Shown in pieces: positions 17,013-25,600 of a stretch of 64,000 nt of DNA. The position numbers and the translations under genes are program-made. The DNA comes from Acidobacteriota bacterium (lineage in GTDB: Bacteria > Acidobacteriota > Terriglobia > Acidiferrales > UBA7541): assembly GCA_003223255.1 (NCBI GenBank), contig QHYJ01000340.1:22084-86083 (forward strand), read 5' to 3'. Numbering within the stretch: the first letter of the stretch is position 1; each line of letters opens with the position of its first letter. The notes beneath the pieces were generated by a model, which was not told the origin of the DNA, did not search any database, and was given only the letters and a program-made list of their open reading frames with translations.

Positions 17013-18203
17013 ATGCACGCGATCCATATCCTATCACTTGCGCGAAAAATTCTCGGCTTGGCAATGATTCTTACGGGCATCTTCGGCACTGTGGCACAGC
17101 TCGCAAAGGGCCACACACTTCGCAAGGACTTTGGCGAAGGTGCGGCGTATGCCGTAGCCTCGCAAGCCGGGGCCGACATGCCGCGCGTGGAGAATGCCAA
17201 GGCCGAAACGCGCCCCGTCGCGGGCACTCTGGAGGCCACCTTCCGCGGCATCCTCGCGCAGGCTGAAAACCCGGAATGGGTTGGCTATAGCGTCGACCAG
17301 GTCGCTGGCGAACGCGGCTTGTGTTGCGGCAACTACAATAACAACGGAATTTGCGGCACCTGCCGCCTGGAAAACGATCACAATTGGATTAGCGGCACTA
17401 CAATAAGCGAGGGTCAGGCTACGGGCACCGTCAAACTTGAGGCCCCAAGACAACTTGTCATCCTTTATCGCCTCGAAGCGAAAAAGGTAATGCGCATCCG
17501 TGTGGCTTCGGAGAATTGCGCACTCGACTTCGGCGGCTTGCCGTTCCTTTGGCTAACAGGCGTCGAGCCAAGCCAAAGCATCGCAGTGCTGGAATCCTAC
17601 GTGCATGCAGCGCCGTTCGAAACCCACGGCGACCACGGCCTCGGCCAAGGCGCTCTGACCGCGATTGCCTTGCACGCGGACTCTTCCGCAGATCGCATGC
17701 TTCAAACCTTCGTCGCCTCGGATCAGCCGGAAGAGTTGCGCCGGCAGACGGCATTCTGGCTGGGAGAGGCACGCGGTAAAGCTGGGCTCGATGCCCTCCG
17801 CCAGATGGCCAAGAGTGATCCGAACTCCGACGTCCGCGCGCACGTGACTTTTGCGTTGTCCGTCAGCCACGAATCCGGCGCCATCGAGGAGATGATTCGC
17901 ATGGCCCATGATGACTCCAGTTCCCACGTGCGTGGGCAGGCGCTTTTCTGGCTGGCGCAAAAGGCCGGAAAGAAAGCCGTGGGCACGATCACCGGAGCGA
18001 TCGAAAACGATCCCGACACAGATGTAAAGAAGAAAGCTGTCTTTGCGCTGAGCCAACTGCCGAAAGACGAAGGTGTGCCGAAACTGATTGAAGTGGCGCA
18101 GACGAACCGCAACCCCGAAGTCCGCAAGCAGGCCATGTTCTGGCTCGGCCAATCCAACGACCCGCGCGCCCTCGAATTCTTCGAAAAAGTTCTCACCAAG
18201 TGA
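17013..18203 (+). CDS. Exported HEAT-repeat protein
   Basis: About 396 residues from ATG 17013, which has GAGG six bases upstream; GTG 17001 is a weaker alternative. A hydrophobic signal (ILSLARKILGLAMILTGIFG) is followed by a Cys-rich stretch LCCGNYNNNGICGTCR near residue 105, unusual for a periplasmic protein and possibly disulphide-bonded. The C-terminal 180 residues are HEAT repeats (RQTAFWLGEARGKAGLDALR, VRGQALFWLAQKAGKKAV and so on). It is the last gene of the sigma operon, eight bases after the previous stop. Function unknown. Confidence 0.78.
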   Translation: MHAIHILSLARKILGLAMILTGIFGTVAQLAKGHTLRKDFGEGAAYAVASQAGADMPRVENAKAETRPVAGTLEATFRGILAQAENPEWVGYSVDQVAGERGLCCGNYNNNGICGTCRLENDHNWISGTTISEGQATGTVKLEAPRQLVILYRLEAKKVMRIRVASENCALDFGGLPFLWLTGVEPSQSIAVLESYVHAAPFETHGDHGLGQGALTAIALHADSSADRMLQTFVASDQPEELRRQTAFWLGEARGKAGLDALRQMAKSDPNSDVRAHVTFALSVSHESGAIEEMIRMAHDDSSSHVRGQALFWLAQKAGKKAVGTITGAIENDPDTDVKKKAVFALSQLPKDEGVPKLIEVAQTNRNPEVRKQAMFWLGQSNDPRALEFFEKVLTK

Positions 18204-18289
18204 GAGATAGCAGGCGAATCCGCGGCGATTTGCAAACGGCACGCAAATTTGAACCGTGCTCCGGAGTATGAGAACATCAGGAAAAGAGT

Positions 18290-18502
18290 ATGACTCCGGA
18301 GCAGCGAAAACTCGCCTACGAACTGATCACCAATCCACCGCCGGGAAGCGCCATTGCCGCGGCTAAAGAGTGGGGGGTTGACCTGACTTTGCTTTATGCG
18401 AACTTGCTGCGAACGCCGACCGAGCGCGCTCAGTCTTTCGCCGCCATGGCTAGGTCCTTCGATATTCTTCGCGCCGGGGAGAAAAAGACAGCGCTCGGTT
18501 GA
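18290..18502 (+). CDS. Small protein paired with a nucleotidyltransferase
   Basis: 70 residues, MTPEQRKLAYELITNPPPGS then a helix-turn-rich middle (VDLTLLYANLLRTPTERAQS). Its TGA (18500-18502) overlaps the ATG of the next gene in a TGATG junction, so the two are translationally coupled. The layout, a short helical protein just before a minimal nucleotidyltransferase, resembles antitoxin-toxin or substrate-adaptor pairs. No motif proves either. Confidence 0.65.
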   Translation: MTPEQRKLAYELITNPPPGSAIAAAKEWGVDLTLLYANLLRTPTERAQSFAAMARSFDILRAGEKKTALG

Positions 18503-18993
18503 TGAAGGAACTTCCAGAAATCCTCAAAACCCTGTACGACGCCCAGATCGATTTTGTTGTCATCGGCGGGGCCGCAATGTATCTGCAAGGGTCGGCGTAT
18601 GTCACCCAGGATGTAGATTTTTGTTACGCACGAACGCCACAAAACATCAAGCGGCTCACTACTGCTCTAAAGCCTCATCATCCCGTATTGCGCGGCGCGC
18701 CTGCGGGTTTGCCGTTCACTTTTGATGCGAGGACTGTCGCACAGGGCATGAACTTTACACTCACAAGCGATCTTGGTGACTTAGACTTTCTCGGAGAGGT
18801 TGCCGGATTGGGCGGGTACGACGATGTTAAAGCAGCTGCAGACATACTAGTCATCGATGGGATGCAGATACGTGTGCTCTCGCTCATTGGCCTAATTAAA
18901 TCAAAAAAAGCCGCAGGCCGGCCGAAAGATTTATACGTGCTTCCGGAACTTGAAGCTCTTGAACTGGTGAAGCGAAAAACGGGAGCGAAGTAG
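18502..18993 (+). CDS. Minimal nucleotidyltransferase (AbiEii/DUF6036-like)
   Basis: 163 residues. The N-terminal half has the polymerase-beta-type signature FVVIGGAAMYLQGS followed by QDVDFCYA, giving a GG motif and a DxD metal site. Downstream GDLDFLGE supplies a possible third carboxylate. The C-terminal LIGLIKSKKAAGRPKDLYVL is typical of AbiEii-like toxins, where the Lys/Arg-rich segment binds nucleotide. It may transfer NMP to a protein or tRNA. Coupled to the small upstream gene and convergent with dapD, leaving only two bases between stops. Confidence 0.72.
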   Translation: MKELPEILKTLYDAQIDFVVIGGAAMYLQGSAYVTQDVDFCYARTPQNIKRLTTALKPHHPVLRGAPAGLPFTFDARTVAQGMNFTLTSDLGDLDFLGEVAGLGGYDDVKAAADILVIDGMQIRVLSLIGLIKSKKAAGRPKDLYVLPELEALELVKRKTGAK

Positions 18994-18995
18994 AA

Positions 18996-19835
18996 TCAGC
19001 GAAGAAGGTCTTCGAGTTGCACGCGCGCCTCTGTTTTCGCGTCGCGGTACTTCACGATGACGGCCGCCTGAAGTGATAACCGCCACTTGGCTCCAACTGG
19101 ATGGGACACCGCACGCGAGCCTGGAACGACGATCGCTTCTTCCGGGATGATGAGCGGCTCGCCGTGCGTCGCGGTGTAAACCGCATTGCGCACCAAGTCG
19201 TAAACGGGGATCGAGCGATTGAGAATTGTGCCGGTGCCTAACACCGCGCGGCGTTTCACCACCGCCCCCTCGTACACGCCGCAATTTCCTCCCACCAGCA
19301 CTTCCTCTTCGATGATCACCGGCAGCGCCCCGGCAGGCTCGAGAACGCCACCAATTTGCGCGCCCGCGGATATGTGGCAGTTCCTGCCAACCTGTGCACA
19401 ACTTCCCACGAGCGCGTGCGAATCGATCATCGTACCTTCGCCCACATACGCGCCCACGTTCACGAACATCGGCGGCATGCAAATCACGCCGCGGCCAATG
19501 TACGTCCCATCGCGAATGCTGGAGCCACCCGGCACGATGCGGACTCCATCGGAAGCGCTGAAAGTCCGTACGGGATAAGTGGATTTGTCGAAGAAGGGCT
19601 GCTTCGCGGCGTCAATGGACATGTCCGCGATGGCGCCTATGCGAAAGCCGAGCAGGATTCCCTTCTTCACCCAGGCATTGACGCGCCAGCCGGATTTCAC
19701 GGAAGGATCCGGCTCCGCCGCCCGGATCTCGCCGCGGTTCAGCGCTGCCTTGAAATCGCGGAAAAGCCGGTGATGTTCCTCTTCGTAGTGCTTCGGCGCC
19801 TCGTCAAATAGTTTTTCAATGAGCGACGGCTGCAT
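18996..19835 (-). CDS. dapD: Tetrahydrodipicolinate N-succinyltransferase
   Basis: 279 residues with the left-handed beta-helix of hexapeptide transferases: VRIVPGGSSIRDGTYIGRGV, then MFVNVGAYVGEGTMIDSHAL and NCHISAGAQIGGV. Converts tetrahydrodipicolinate plus succinyl-CoA to the N-succinyl derivative in lysine/DAP synthesis. It is the last gene of the dapE-dapB-dapA-dapD operon, and its start overlaps the end of dapA by 20 bases. The succinylase route agrees with dapE in the same operon. Confidence 0.95.
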   Translation of the reverse strand: MQPSLIEKLFDEAPKHYEEEHHRLFRDFKAALNRGEIRAAEPDPSVKSGWRVNAWVKKGILLGFRIGAIADMSIDAAKQPFFDKSTYPVRTFSASDGVRIVPGGSSIRDGTYIGRGVICMPPMFVNVGAYVGEGTMIDSHALVGSCAQVGRNCHISAGAQIGGVLEPAGALPVIIEEEVLVGGNCGVYEGAVVKRRAVLGTGTILNRSIPVYDLVRNAVYTATHGEPLIIPEEAIVVPGSRAVSHPVGAKWRLSLQAAVIVKYRDAKTEARVQLEDLLR

Positions 19836-20760
19836 GCGATTTCTCGCGACCCTGCGTGGCGGCCTCGCTCCGGACGAGTCCCAGTGATTCCAGCACCGCG
19901 CGGATCCGCGCTCGATTCTCCGCTTTTGGCGGCACCAGTGGCAAGCGCCACACCGGTTCGAGCAAACCCATTTCTGCCAGCGCCGCCTTCACTGGAATAG
20001 GATTCGATTCCACGAAGTTGATCTCCATCAACGGATGATAGCGCCGGTGAATTTCGCGTGCTCCCTCAAAGTCGCCTCGCAACGCTAGCCGCGTGAGATG
20101 CGCCATTTCCGCCGGAATTTCATTCGACACGACGGAAATCACTCCCCGCCCGCCCAGCGCCATCAACGGCAGGGTGATCGCGTCGTCGCCGGATAGCACG
20201 ACGAAATCCTCCGGCACCGAATTCAGAATCGCCGCCATCTGCGAAATGTTCCCGGATGCTTCTTTGACGCCCACGATGTTTTCAATCTCGGCGAGGCGCT
20301 TTACGGTTGCAGGCTCGATGTTCACGCCCGTTCGGCCTTGCACGCTGTAGAGAATAATCGGGAGCGGCACGGCCTCGGCAAGCGCACGAAAATGCTGATA
20401 CAAACCTTCCTGCGTCGGCTTGTTGTAATACGGCGTGACCGAAAGAATCCCGTCCACACCGATTTTCTCAAGCTCGCGCGCACGGGCGATGACTTCCATC
20501 GTGTTGTAGCCGCCCGCGCCCGCGAGCACCGGAACCTTTCCTTTCGCCAGCCTGACCGCAATCTCGACGACATGTAGATGCTCTTCCCGTGTTAGCGTCG
20601 GGCTTTCTCCAGTGGTTCCACACGGAACCAAGAAATCAATCCCCGCCTCGATCTGCCGCTGGATCAGCCCATGCAGCGCCCTTTCGTCCAGCGCGCCATC
20701 GTGTCCGAACGGCGTAACCAGTGCTGTTCCCGTGGCAGTAAAACGAGTTCCATTAAACAT
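19816..20760 (-). CDS. dapA: 4-hydroxy-tetrahydrodipicolinate synthase
   Basis: 314 residues, a TIM-barrel aldolase that condenses pyruvate with aspartate semialdehyde. GTTGESPTLTREEH, the tyrosine segment ILYSVQGRTGVN and the Schiff-base lysine in NIVGVKEASGN are all visible. A C-terminal extension of about 25 residues (GLVRSEAATQGREKSHAAVAH) overlaps dapD. There are 73 bases between dapB and dapA. Confidence 0.95.
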   Translation of the reverse strand: MFNGTRFTATGTALVTPFGHDGALDERALHGLIQRQIEAGIDFLVPCGTTGESPTLTREEHLHVVEIAVRLAKGKVPVLAGAGGYNTMEVIARARELEKIGVDGILSVTPYYNKPTQEGLYQHFRALAEAVPLPIILYSVQGRTGVNIEPATVKRLAEIENIVGVKEASGNISQMAAILNSVPEDFVVLSGDDAITLPLMALGGRGVISVVSNEIPAEMAHLTRLALRGDFEGAREIHRRYHPLMEINFVESNPIPVKAALAEMGLLEPVWRLPLVPPKAENRARIRAVLESLGLVRSEAATQGREKSHAAVAH

Positions 20761-20833
20761 GTTGCTCCTTCCCTGGGTTGCTGAATTTGACTGCGGGCCA
20801 GGTTTGGCGGCCTGGGATGCCGCTTCAGATACC

Positions 20834-21535
20834 TCAGCTCAATTCGCCGAGAATCTCTCGAAATTCGAAAACCCCTTGCTTACCGGCGAGCCACCGCGCC
20901 GCGCGCAAAGCGCCCCGCGCAAAACCTTCGCGGCTCCGCGCTGTGTGCCGCAGCGTGATGGTATCGGCGGCCGAATCAAATCCGATTTCATGCGTACCGG
21001 GATGCGCCCCCGCGCGATTCGCCGTGAGCGTAAGCGCGCGGTTGTAGCCCGAGGCGCGAATATCCTGCTCCAGTTTCTTAAGCGTTCCCGAAAGCGCATC
21101 TTTCTTGGCCGAGTGGTGAATCTCCCAGCCCCACGCTTCGTATTCCGGATATTTCGCAAAGAAGCATGCGGCGTGCGACACGGCCAGCATAAATACATTC
21201 ACGCCTACCGAAAAATTCGGGCTGTAAACCAGCCCCGTTCCCGCCGCGAGCACCGATTCATGGATCGCCGGCAAATGCTCGTACCAGCCCGTCGTGCCGC
21301 AAACGGAGTTGATGCCCAGCGAAACCAGCCGGCGCAAATTGTCGGGCGCGGAGTCCGGTGTCGTGAATTCCACGGCGGCATCGACGCCTTGCAGGGATTT
21401 CGGGACGATTCCCGCATGGTGCAGGTTGTTTTCCCGCGTGAACTTTGCGCGCACGTCAAACCCGTACTCGGGTGCAAGCTGCGCGATCAACCGCCCCATC
21501 TTTCCGCAGCCTACGATGGCTAGGCCGAGACTCAT
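20834..21535 (-). CDS. dapB: 4-hydroxy-tetrahydrodipicolinate reductase
   Basis: 233 residues from the ATG at 21535, which overlaps the dapE stop as ATGA; the frame is open further upstream but homology begins at MSLGLAIVGCGKMGR. Nucleotide binding GCGKMG is at the N-terminus, FTTPDSAPDNL follows, and the active-site motif EIHHSAKKDALSGT has Ala where most DapB proteins have Pro. Reduces the dapA product with NAD(P)H. Confidence 0.94.
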   Translation of the reverse strand: MSLGLAIVGCGKMGRLIAQLAPEYGFDVRAKFTRENNLHHAGIVPKSLQGVDAAVEFTTPDSAPDNLRRLVSLGINSVCGTTGWYEHLPAIHESVLAAGTGLVYSPNFSVGVNVFMLAVSHAACFFAKYPEYEAWGWEIHHSAKKDALSGTLKKLEQDIRASGYNRALTLTANRAGAHPGTHEIGFDSAADTITLRHTARSREGFARGALRAARWLAGKQGVFEFREILGELS

Positions 21536-22554
21536 GCCGAGGCCCTCCCCGTGGTCAGCAATTGCTTGGTCATGCGTGCATAAATCTCCACGGCATCGCA
21601 CAATTCCTTTTTCGCGACGCGCTCTTCGGCCGTATGCGCCAGGTGAATACTCCCCGGCCCGATGAGAAACGGCTCCCCCCAAGCGCCGTTAAATGTTGGA
21701 ATGTCCGTTGTGAACGCGACTACCGTCGTCGGCAGCCCTTCGAATTGGTTCAAACGAATCGCCGGTGTGTGCAGCACTTCCCGGGCTTCCGCGCGTCCCG
21801 CCACTGCAGAAGCAACCGCCTTCCGCAACGCCGTGGGGTCGCCAACCGTGCGAAACATAACCTCGGCCTCGGCCTGATCCGCCACTACGTTCGGAGCACG
21901 CCCTCCGCTGATCGTGCCGATGTTCAACGTGCTGCGGCCAAGCAGAGGATCTTCCGGCAAGGGAGTCCTCCGAATCTCCTGCAAAACGTCGAGCAACGTG
22001 TGAATCGCCGAATGCCCCAGTTCCGGATAAGCAGAATGCGCCAATCTGCCCTTGGTCGTGATTTCATAGCGCAGTGCGCCCTTTGATCCGAGCGCCAAGC
22101 GATTTTCCGTCGGCTCGCCGTTGATCAGAAACCGCGATCCGTGAGGATGCTCCGCTGCAATTTTCGCCCCCGCGCTGTTGCGCTCCTCGCCGACTACAAA
22201 CAACAGGCCAAAATTGCGTGTCCCGGCCGCCAGCAGTTTTTCAGCCGCAGTGATCATCGCGGCAATGATCCCCTTGGCGTCGCACGCCCCGCGGCCAAAA
22301 ATGAATTGTTTATCTTCACTGGAAGCAAAATAGGGCGGAACCGTATCCATGTGCGTTGAGAGCGTGACCACTGGTTCGCCCCACGACGCAAACAGATTGT
22401 CGCGGTTCGGCTCGGCCGACATTCGCTGAATCTGCCCGCTGCTTCGCGCCTCCAGGTCCGACAAGTGCGCAAAAAGGTAGTCGCCGACGTTTTTCTCGTG
22501 GTTCGTCGTGGACTCGATATCCACAAGTGCACGCGTCAATTCGAAAAGTTGCAT
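21532..22554 (-). CDS. dapE: M20 peptidase, succinyl-diaminopimelate desuccinylase-like
   Basis: 340 residues with the M20 metal site: STHMDTVPPYF (HxD), RGACDAKGIIAAM, VVGEERNSAG (catalytic Glu pair) and the late histidine in GPGSIHLAHTAEE. The family also includes acetylornithine deacetylases, but first position in a dapE-B-A-D operon behind a lysine riboswitch makes N-succinyl-LL-DAP the likely substrate. The ribosome binding site before the ATG is weak (GCAGAG), which would fit riboswitch-controlled translation. Confidence 0.88.
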   Translation of the reverse strand: MQLFELTRALVDIESTTNHEKNVGDYLFAHLSDLEARSSGQIQRMSAEPNRDNLFASWGEPVVTLSTHMDTVPPYFASSEDKQFIFGRGACDAKGIIAAMITAAEKLLAAGTRNFGLLFVVGEERNSAGAKIAAEHPHGSRFLINGEPTENRLALGSKGALRYEITTKGRLAHSAYPELGHSAIHTLLDVLQEIRRTPLPEDPLLGRSTLNIGTISGGRAPNVVADQAEAEVMFRTVGDPTALRKAVASAVAGRAEAREVLHTPAIRLNQFEGLPTTVVAFTTDIPTFNGAWGEPFLIGPGSIHLAHTAEERVAKKELCDAVEIYARMTKQLLTTGRASA

Positions 22555-22632
22555 CAGCGTTGCTCTGCCGTTTTTGGAGGAAGCGAAACGAAAGGAAGGA
22601 ACCGCGAAGGTAACTCGGGGCTGCCGCCTCTC

Positions 22633-22872
22633 GATAGCGCTCCATCCGGTTTTGCGCGGCCGAAAGGCCGCTAACTAGCACGGACGACAGTGGACAGGCC
22701 TTAGACCTGCCCCCCAACCACTGCATTTCCAGCTCTCGCAGCGGTTTCGGCGGACAACTCACCTAAAAAGTTGCTCTCGACCCCTTCGGTCGAAGAAGAA
22801 CCCCTTTCGCTCGGGCGTCCGAAGCAGATCGGAGCAGCGCGCCCGGCTACTCATGGCCTCCGCACCTCTACC
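22633..22872 (-). promoter_or_regulatory. Lysine riboswitch (L box) ahead of dapE
   Basis: Read on the minus strand, the conserved L-box blocks appear in the right order. GGTAGAGGTGCG is at 22872-22861, GAGTA at about 22852-22848, AAAGGGG at 22807-22801, CCGCCGAAACC at 22753-22743, GAGCTGGAAATGCAGTGG at 22735-22718, CTGTCCACTGTCG at 22697-22685, and TGGAGCGCTATC closing the element. P1 pairs GGTAG (22872-22868) with CTATC (22637-22633), as GATAG/CTATC does in Bacillus lysC. A perfect GCGGCC-tetraloop-GGCCGC hairpin (22656-22671) takes the P5 position. About 78 bases remain to the dapE ATG with no U-run, suggesting control of translation rather than termination. Lysine should shut the operon off. 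Confidence 0.85.
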
Positions 22873-22962
22873 AAGAAACACCCAGTCTAGGGCATTGTGA
22901 GGAGATTTGCCAACAAAAATTTCAGACCTTTGTCGCCCTCTCGTTTTAAGGAATTGCAATAG

Positions 22963-23877
22963 CTAGAGTTCCAGCGGCTTGAGCGGCACGTGCTGTGACG
23001 CGACCAGGAGCTGCCCTGTGAACGCCGCCTCCGCCGGCCGGCGGTTTAACGCTTCTTGCGCGCAGATTTCCGCGGTGAAGGGGTTGTTGTTCTCCTCCGA
23101 AAGATGCGCGAGCACCAGATAGCGCGCGGCAGCGTCGAACCCCTCCGGGTCCGAGAGATATTCGCTCACCGCATGATTCGAAAGATGCCCGGTGCGGCTC
23201 AGGATGCGCTGTTTCACCACCCAGGGATACGACCCGACTTTCAGCATCTCGAGATCGTGATTTGACTCCAAGATCAGACAGTCCGCGCCTCGCAAATGCA
23301 CTTTCACAAGCTCGGGCATGTAGCCCAGGTCGGTCACCAGCGCCACTTTCGTGCCATTGGTTCGAAACGTGAAACCGATCGGGTCGGCCGCATCGTGCGG
23401 AATGGCAAACGCGTGAACCTCGATGTCTCCAACCGCGAAATGCTGGCCCGCATGAATCGTCTCTACCCCGCGCAGCCGCTTTCCAAAAGTCTCCGGAAGG
23501 ATGCGCTGCATGGCGCCCATGGTCGGCTCAGTCGCGTACAGCGGGGCCTTCCACAGACCCAGCATCTGTGGCAATCCATTGCAGTGATCTGTGTGTTCGT
23601 GAGTGATCAGGATGCCGTCGATTTGCCTAACATCGCTTTCGATGGCCGCGAGCCGCGCCAGCGTCTCGCGCTTGCCGAGGCCGGCATCCACAAGGAGGCG
23701 GGTGCGCTCCGTCTCAAGCAAGGTAATGTTGCCCGAGCTGCCGGACGTCAGAATGGCGCAGCCTGCCTGCCCGCACTCGGCGGCACGCAGGCAGGTTTTG
23801 GACCCGCAAGCTTTACTGCACGACAGCCCAAAACAGATTTTCTGAATGATGGCAGAGCGCTGCGGTCTCGTCAACAC
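22963..23877 (-). CDS. MBL-fold metallo-hydrolase, YycJ/WalJ-like
   Basis: The reliable part begins at CAILTSGSSGNITLLET and runs about 265 residues: VDAGLGKRETLARL, the zinc motif HEHTDHCNGL, IPHDAADPIGF, VALVTDLGYMPE and NHDLEMLKVGSYP. This is the cytoplasmic metallo-beta-lactamase subfamily with proposed phosphodiesterase or exonuclease activity. The start is unclear: GTG 23877 (or TTG 23874) adds about 40 Cys-rich residues that cross a palindromic repeat, and no start codon lies next to the conserved beginning. The repeat may have displaced the original start. Upstream of the dap riboswitch on the same strand. Confidence 0.82.
   Translation of the reverse strand: MLTRPQRSAIIQKICFGLSCSKACGSKTCLRAAECGQAGCAILTSGSSGNITLLETERTRLLVDAGLGKRETLARLAAIESDVRQIDGILITHEHTDHCNGLPQMLGLWKAPLYATEPTMGAMQRILPETFGKRLRGVETIHAGQHFAVGDIEVHAFAIPHDAADPIGFTFRTNGTKVALVTDLGYMPELVKVHLRGADCLILESNHDLEMLKVGSYPWVVKQRILSRTGHLSNHAVSEYLSDPEGFDAAARYLVLAHLSEENNNPFTAEICAQEALNRRPAEAAFTGQLLVASQHVPLKPLEL
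23761..23795. repeat. Palindromic element with CCTGCCTGC / GCAGGCAGG arms
   Basis: Two near-perfect inverted arms around a 14-16 base centre, sitting where the MBL gene would be expected to start. A related CAGGCAGG block occurs in the rlmN insertion near 30650. Looks like a REP-type mobile palindrome. Confidence 0.5.
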
Positions 23878-24039
23878 GTCTTGGTCTAAATTTGCACAGC
23901 AGTCCTGTTGGAGTACATCCTGTGTTCGGCGATCACACACGGGGATGTCGTTATCCACATCGGCCTTGTTCCATTCTAACCCCTGACGTCTAACGTCTCT
24001 CCTCTGCCGTTTGGTATACTCGCGCGGCAAAACCAAACC

Positions 24040-25428
24040 ATGGAAAAGTACGACCTCATCGTTGTGGGTTCCGGACCCGCAGGGCAGCGCGCCGCCATTC
24101 AGGCCGCAAAATTCGGCAAACGCGCCGCGCTGATCGAAAAGCTTGAAGTCGTCGGCGGCACCGCCATCAATACCGGCACGATTCCCAGCAAAACCATTCG
24201 CGAGGCGGTCCTGCATCTTTCCGGCTACCAATACCAGAGCATCTACGGCATCAACTACCGCGTGAAGGAACCCATCACCATGGCCGATCTTTCCTTCCGC
24301 GCGCTCAACGTCATCAAAACTGAAATCGACGTCATTCGCGCGCAGCTTTCCCGCAACGGCATCGAAGTCGTCACCGCAACCGCCAGTTTTCTCGATCCCC
24401 ACCGCATGCAAATCACCAGCACGCGCGGCCAGCAGGAGTTCGAAGCCCAATACATCATTCTCGCCACCGGCACCAAGCCCGCTGTATCTCCGCTCGTTCC
24501 GTTCAACAACAAAACGATCATCAACAGCGATCAAATCCTCAGCATGCCGGAAATTCCCAAAGCCATGATCGTCGTCGGCGGCGGCGTGATTGGCGTCGAG
24601 TACACCTGCATGTTCGCCACTCTGGGCGTGCGCGTCACGCTCATCGAAAAGCGCCCGCGCCTGCTCGAATTTGCCGATCAGGAGATGGTCGAAGCGCTTT
24701 GCTACCATCTGCGCGATCGTCGCGTCACGTTGCGTCTCAACGAAGAAGTGGAAAGCGTCGAAGAAACGCCGGATCACACCGTCGTTGCCAACCTGAAGAG
24801 CAAGAAAAAAATCACCGGCGAAGCGCTGCTGTATGCCGTGGGCCGCCAGGGCAACATCGATGAACTCAATCTTGCCGACGCCGGCCTGGAAGCCGACGCG
24901 CGCGGCCGCATTCCCGTCGACGAAGAGTATCGCACCAAGCAGCCGCACATTTTTGCCGTCGGCGACGTCATCGGCTTTCCCAGCCTCGGCTCCGTTTCCA
25001 TGGAGCAGGGCCGCATCGCTGCAGCGAAAGCCTTCGGCATGCCGGTGCATTCCAACCGCGCGAATTATCCGTATGGCATTTACACCATTCCCGAAATTTC
25101 CTTCATCGGCAAAACCGAGGAGCAGCTCACCGACGAAGGTATTCCCTACGAAGTCGGCATGGCTTACTTTCGCGAAATTGCGCGTGGCCAGATTCGCGGC
25201 GACACTACGGGCCGGTTGAAACTGCTCTTCGATCCCACTTCCAAAGAACTGCTCGGCGTGCACATCATTGGCGAAGGCGCGTCGGAATTGCTGCACATCG
25301 GCCAGGCGGTGTTCGCGCTGAAAGGCACGGTGGAATATTTCGTGGACACGGTTTTCAATTACCCGACGCTCGCGGAGTGCTACAAAGCCGCGGCGTTCAA
25401 TGGGCTTAACAAATTGACCAAGGGTTGA
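24040..25428 (+). CDS. sthA: Si-specific NAD(P)+ transhydrogenase
   Basis: 462 residues, flavoprotein disulfide-reductase fold. FAD binding DLIVVGSGPAGQRAAIQAA, NAD binding MIVVGGGVIGVEYTCMF, and the interface domain with the HIIGEGASELLHIGQA tail. Where lipoamide or glutathione reductases have a redox CxxxxC, this reads GGTAINTGTIPSK with neither cysteine, as in soluble transhydrogenases. It exchanges hydride between NADPH and NAD+. A TATACT box at 24014-24019 could be the -10. Divergent from the MBL gene. Confidence 0.92.
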   Translation: MEKYDLIVVGSGPAGQRAAIQAAKFGKRAALIEKLEVVGGTAINTGTIPSKTIREAVLHLSGYQYQSIYGINYRVKEPITMADLSFRALNVIKTEIDVIRAQLSRNGIEVVTATASFLDPHRMQITSTRGQQEFEAQYIILATGTKPAVSPLVPFNNKTIINSDQILSMPEIPKAMIVVGGGVIGVEYTCMFATLGVRVTLIEKRPRLLEFADQEMVEALCYHLRDRRVTLRLNEEVESVEETPDHTVVANLKSKKKITGEALLYAVGRQGNIDELNLADAGLEADARGRIPVDEEYRTKQPHIFAVGDVIGFPSLGSVSMEQGRIAAAKAFGMPVHSNRANYPYGIYTIPEISFIGKTEEQLTDEGIPYEVGMAYFREIARGQIRGDTTGRLKLLFDPTSKELLGVHIIGEGASELLHIGQAVFALKGTVEYFVDTVFNYPTLAECYKAAAFNGLNKLTKG

Positions 25429-25480
25429 TAACCGCAGTGGATGCAAATGGCTCTTCATGGCGTCAACGAGGGGTTCGTAG

Positions 25481-25500
25481 GGGCACGGCATGCCGTGCCC
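25481..25500. repeat. Perfect 20-base palindrome
   Basis: GGGCACGGCATGCCGTGCCC, a perfect self-complement in the sthA to ROK-kinase intergenic region. A relative with the same arms (CGGGCACG / CGTGCCCG) is at 47257-47280, so it is a dispersed element rather than a local operator. Confidence 0.75.
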
Positions 25501-25600
25501 CTCTTTGGAGCTGATTCGGTATTTTCCTGGGCTGACGGACACAAAGAAGGAATGAGATGATTGCCACACATGTGCTTGGCACGAGATGGGCAGGGGCGCA

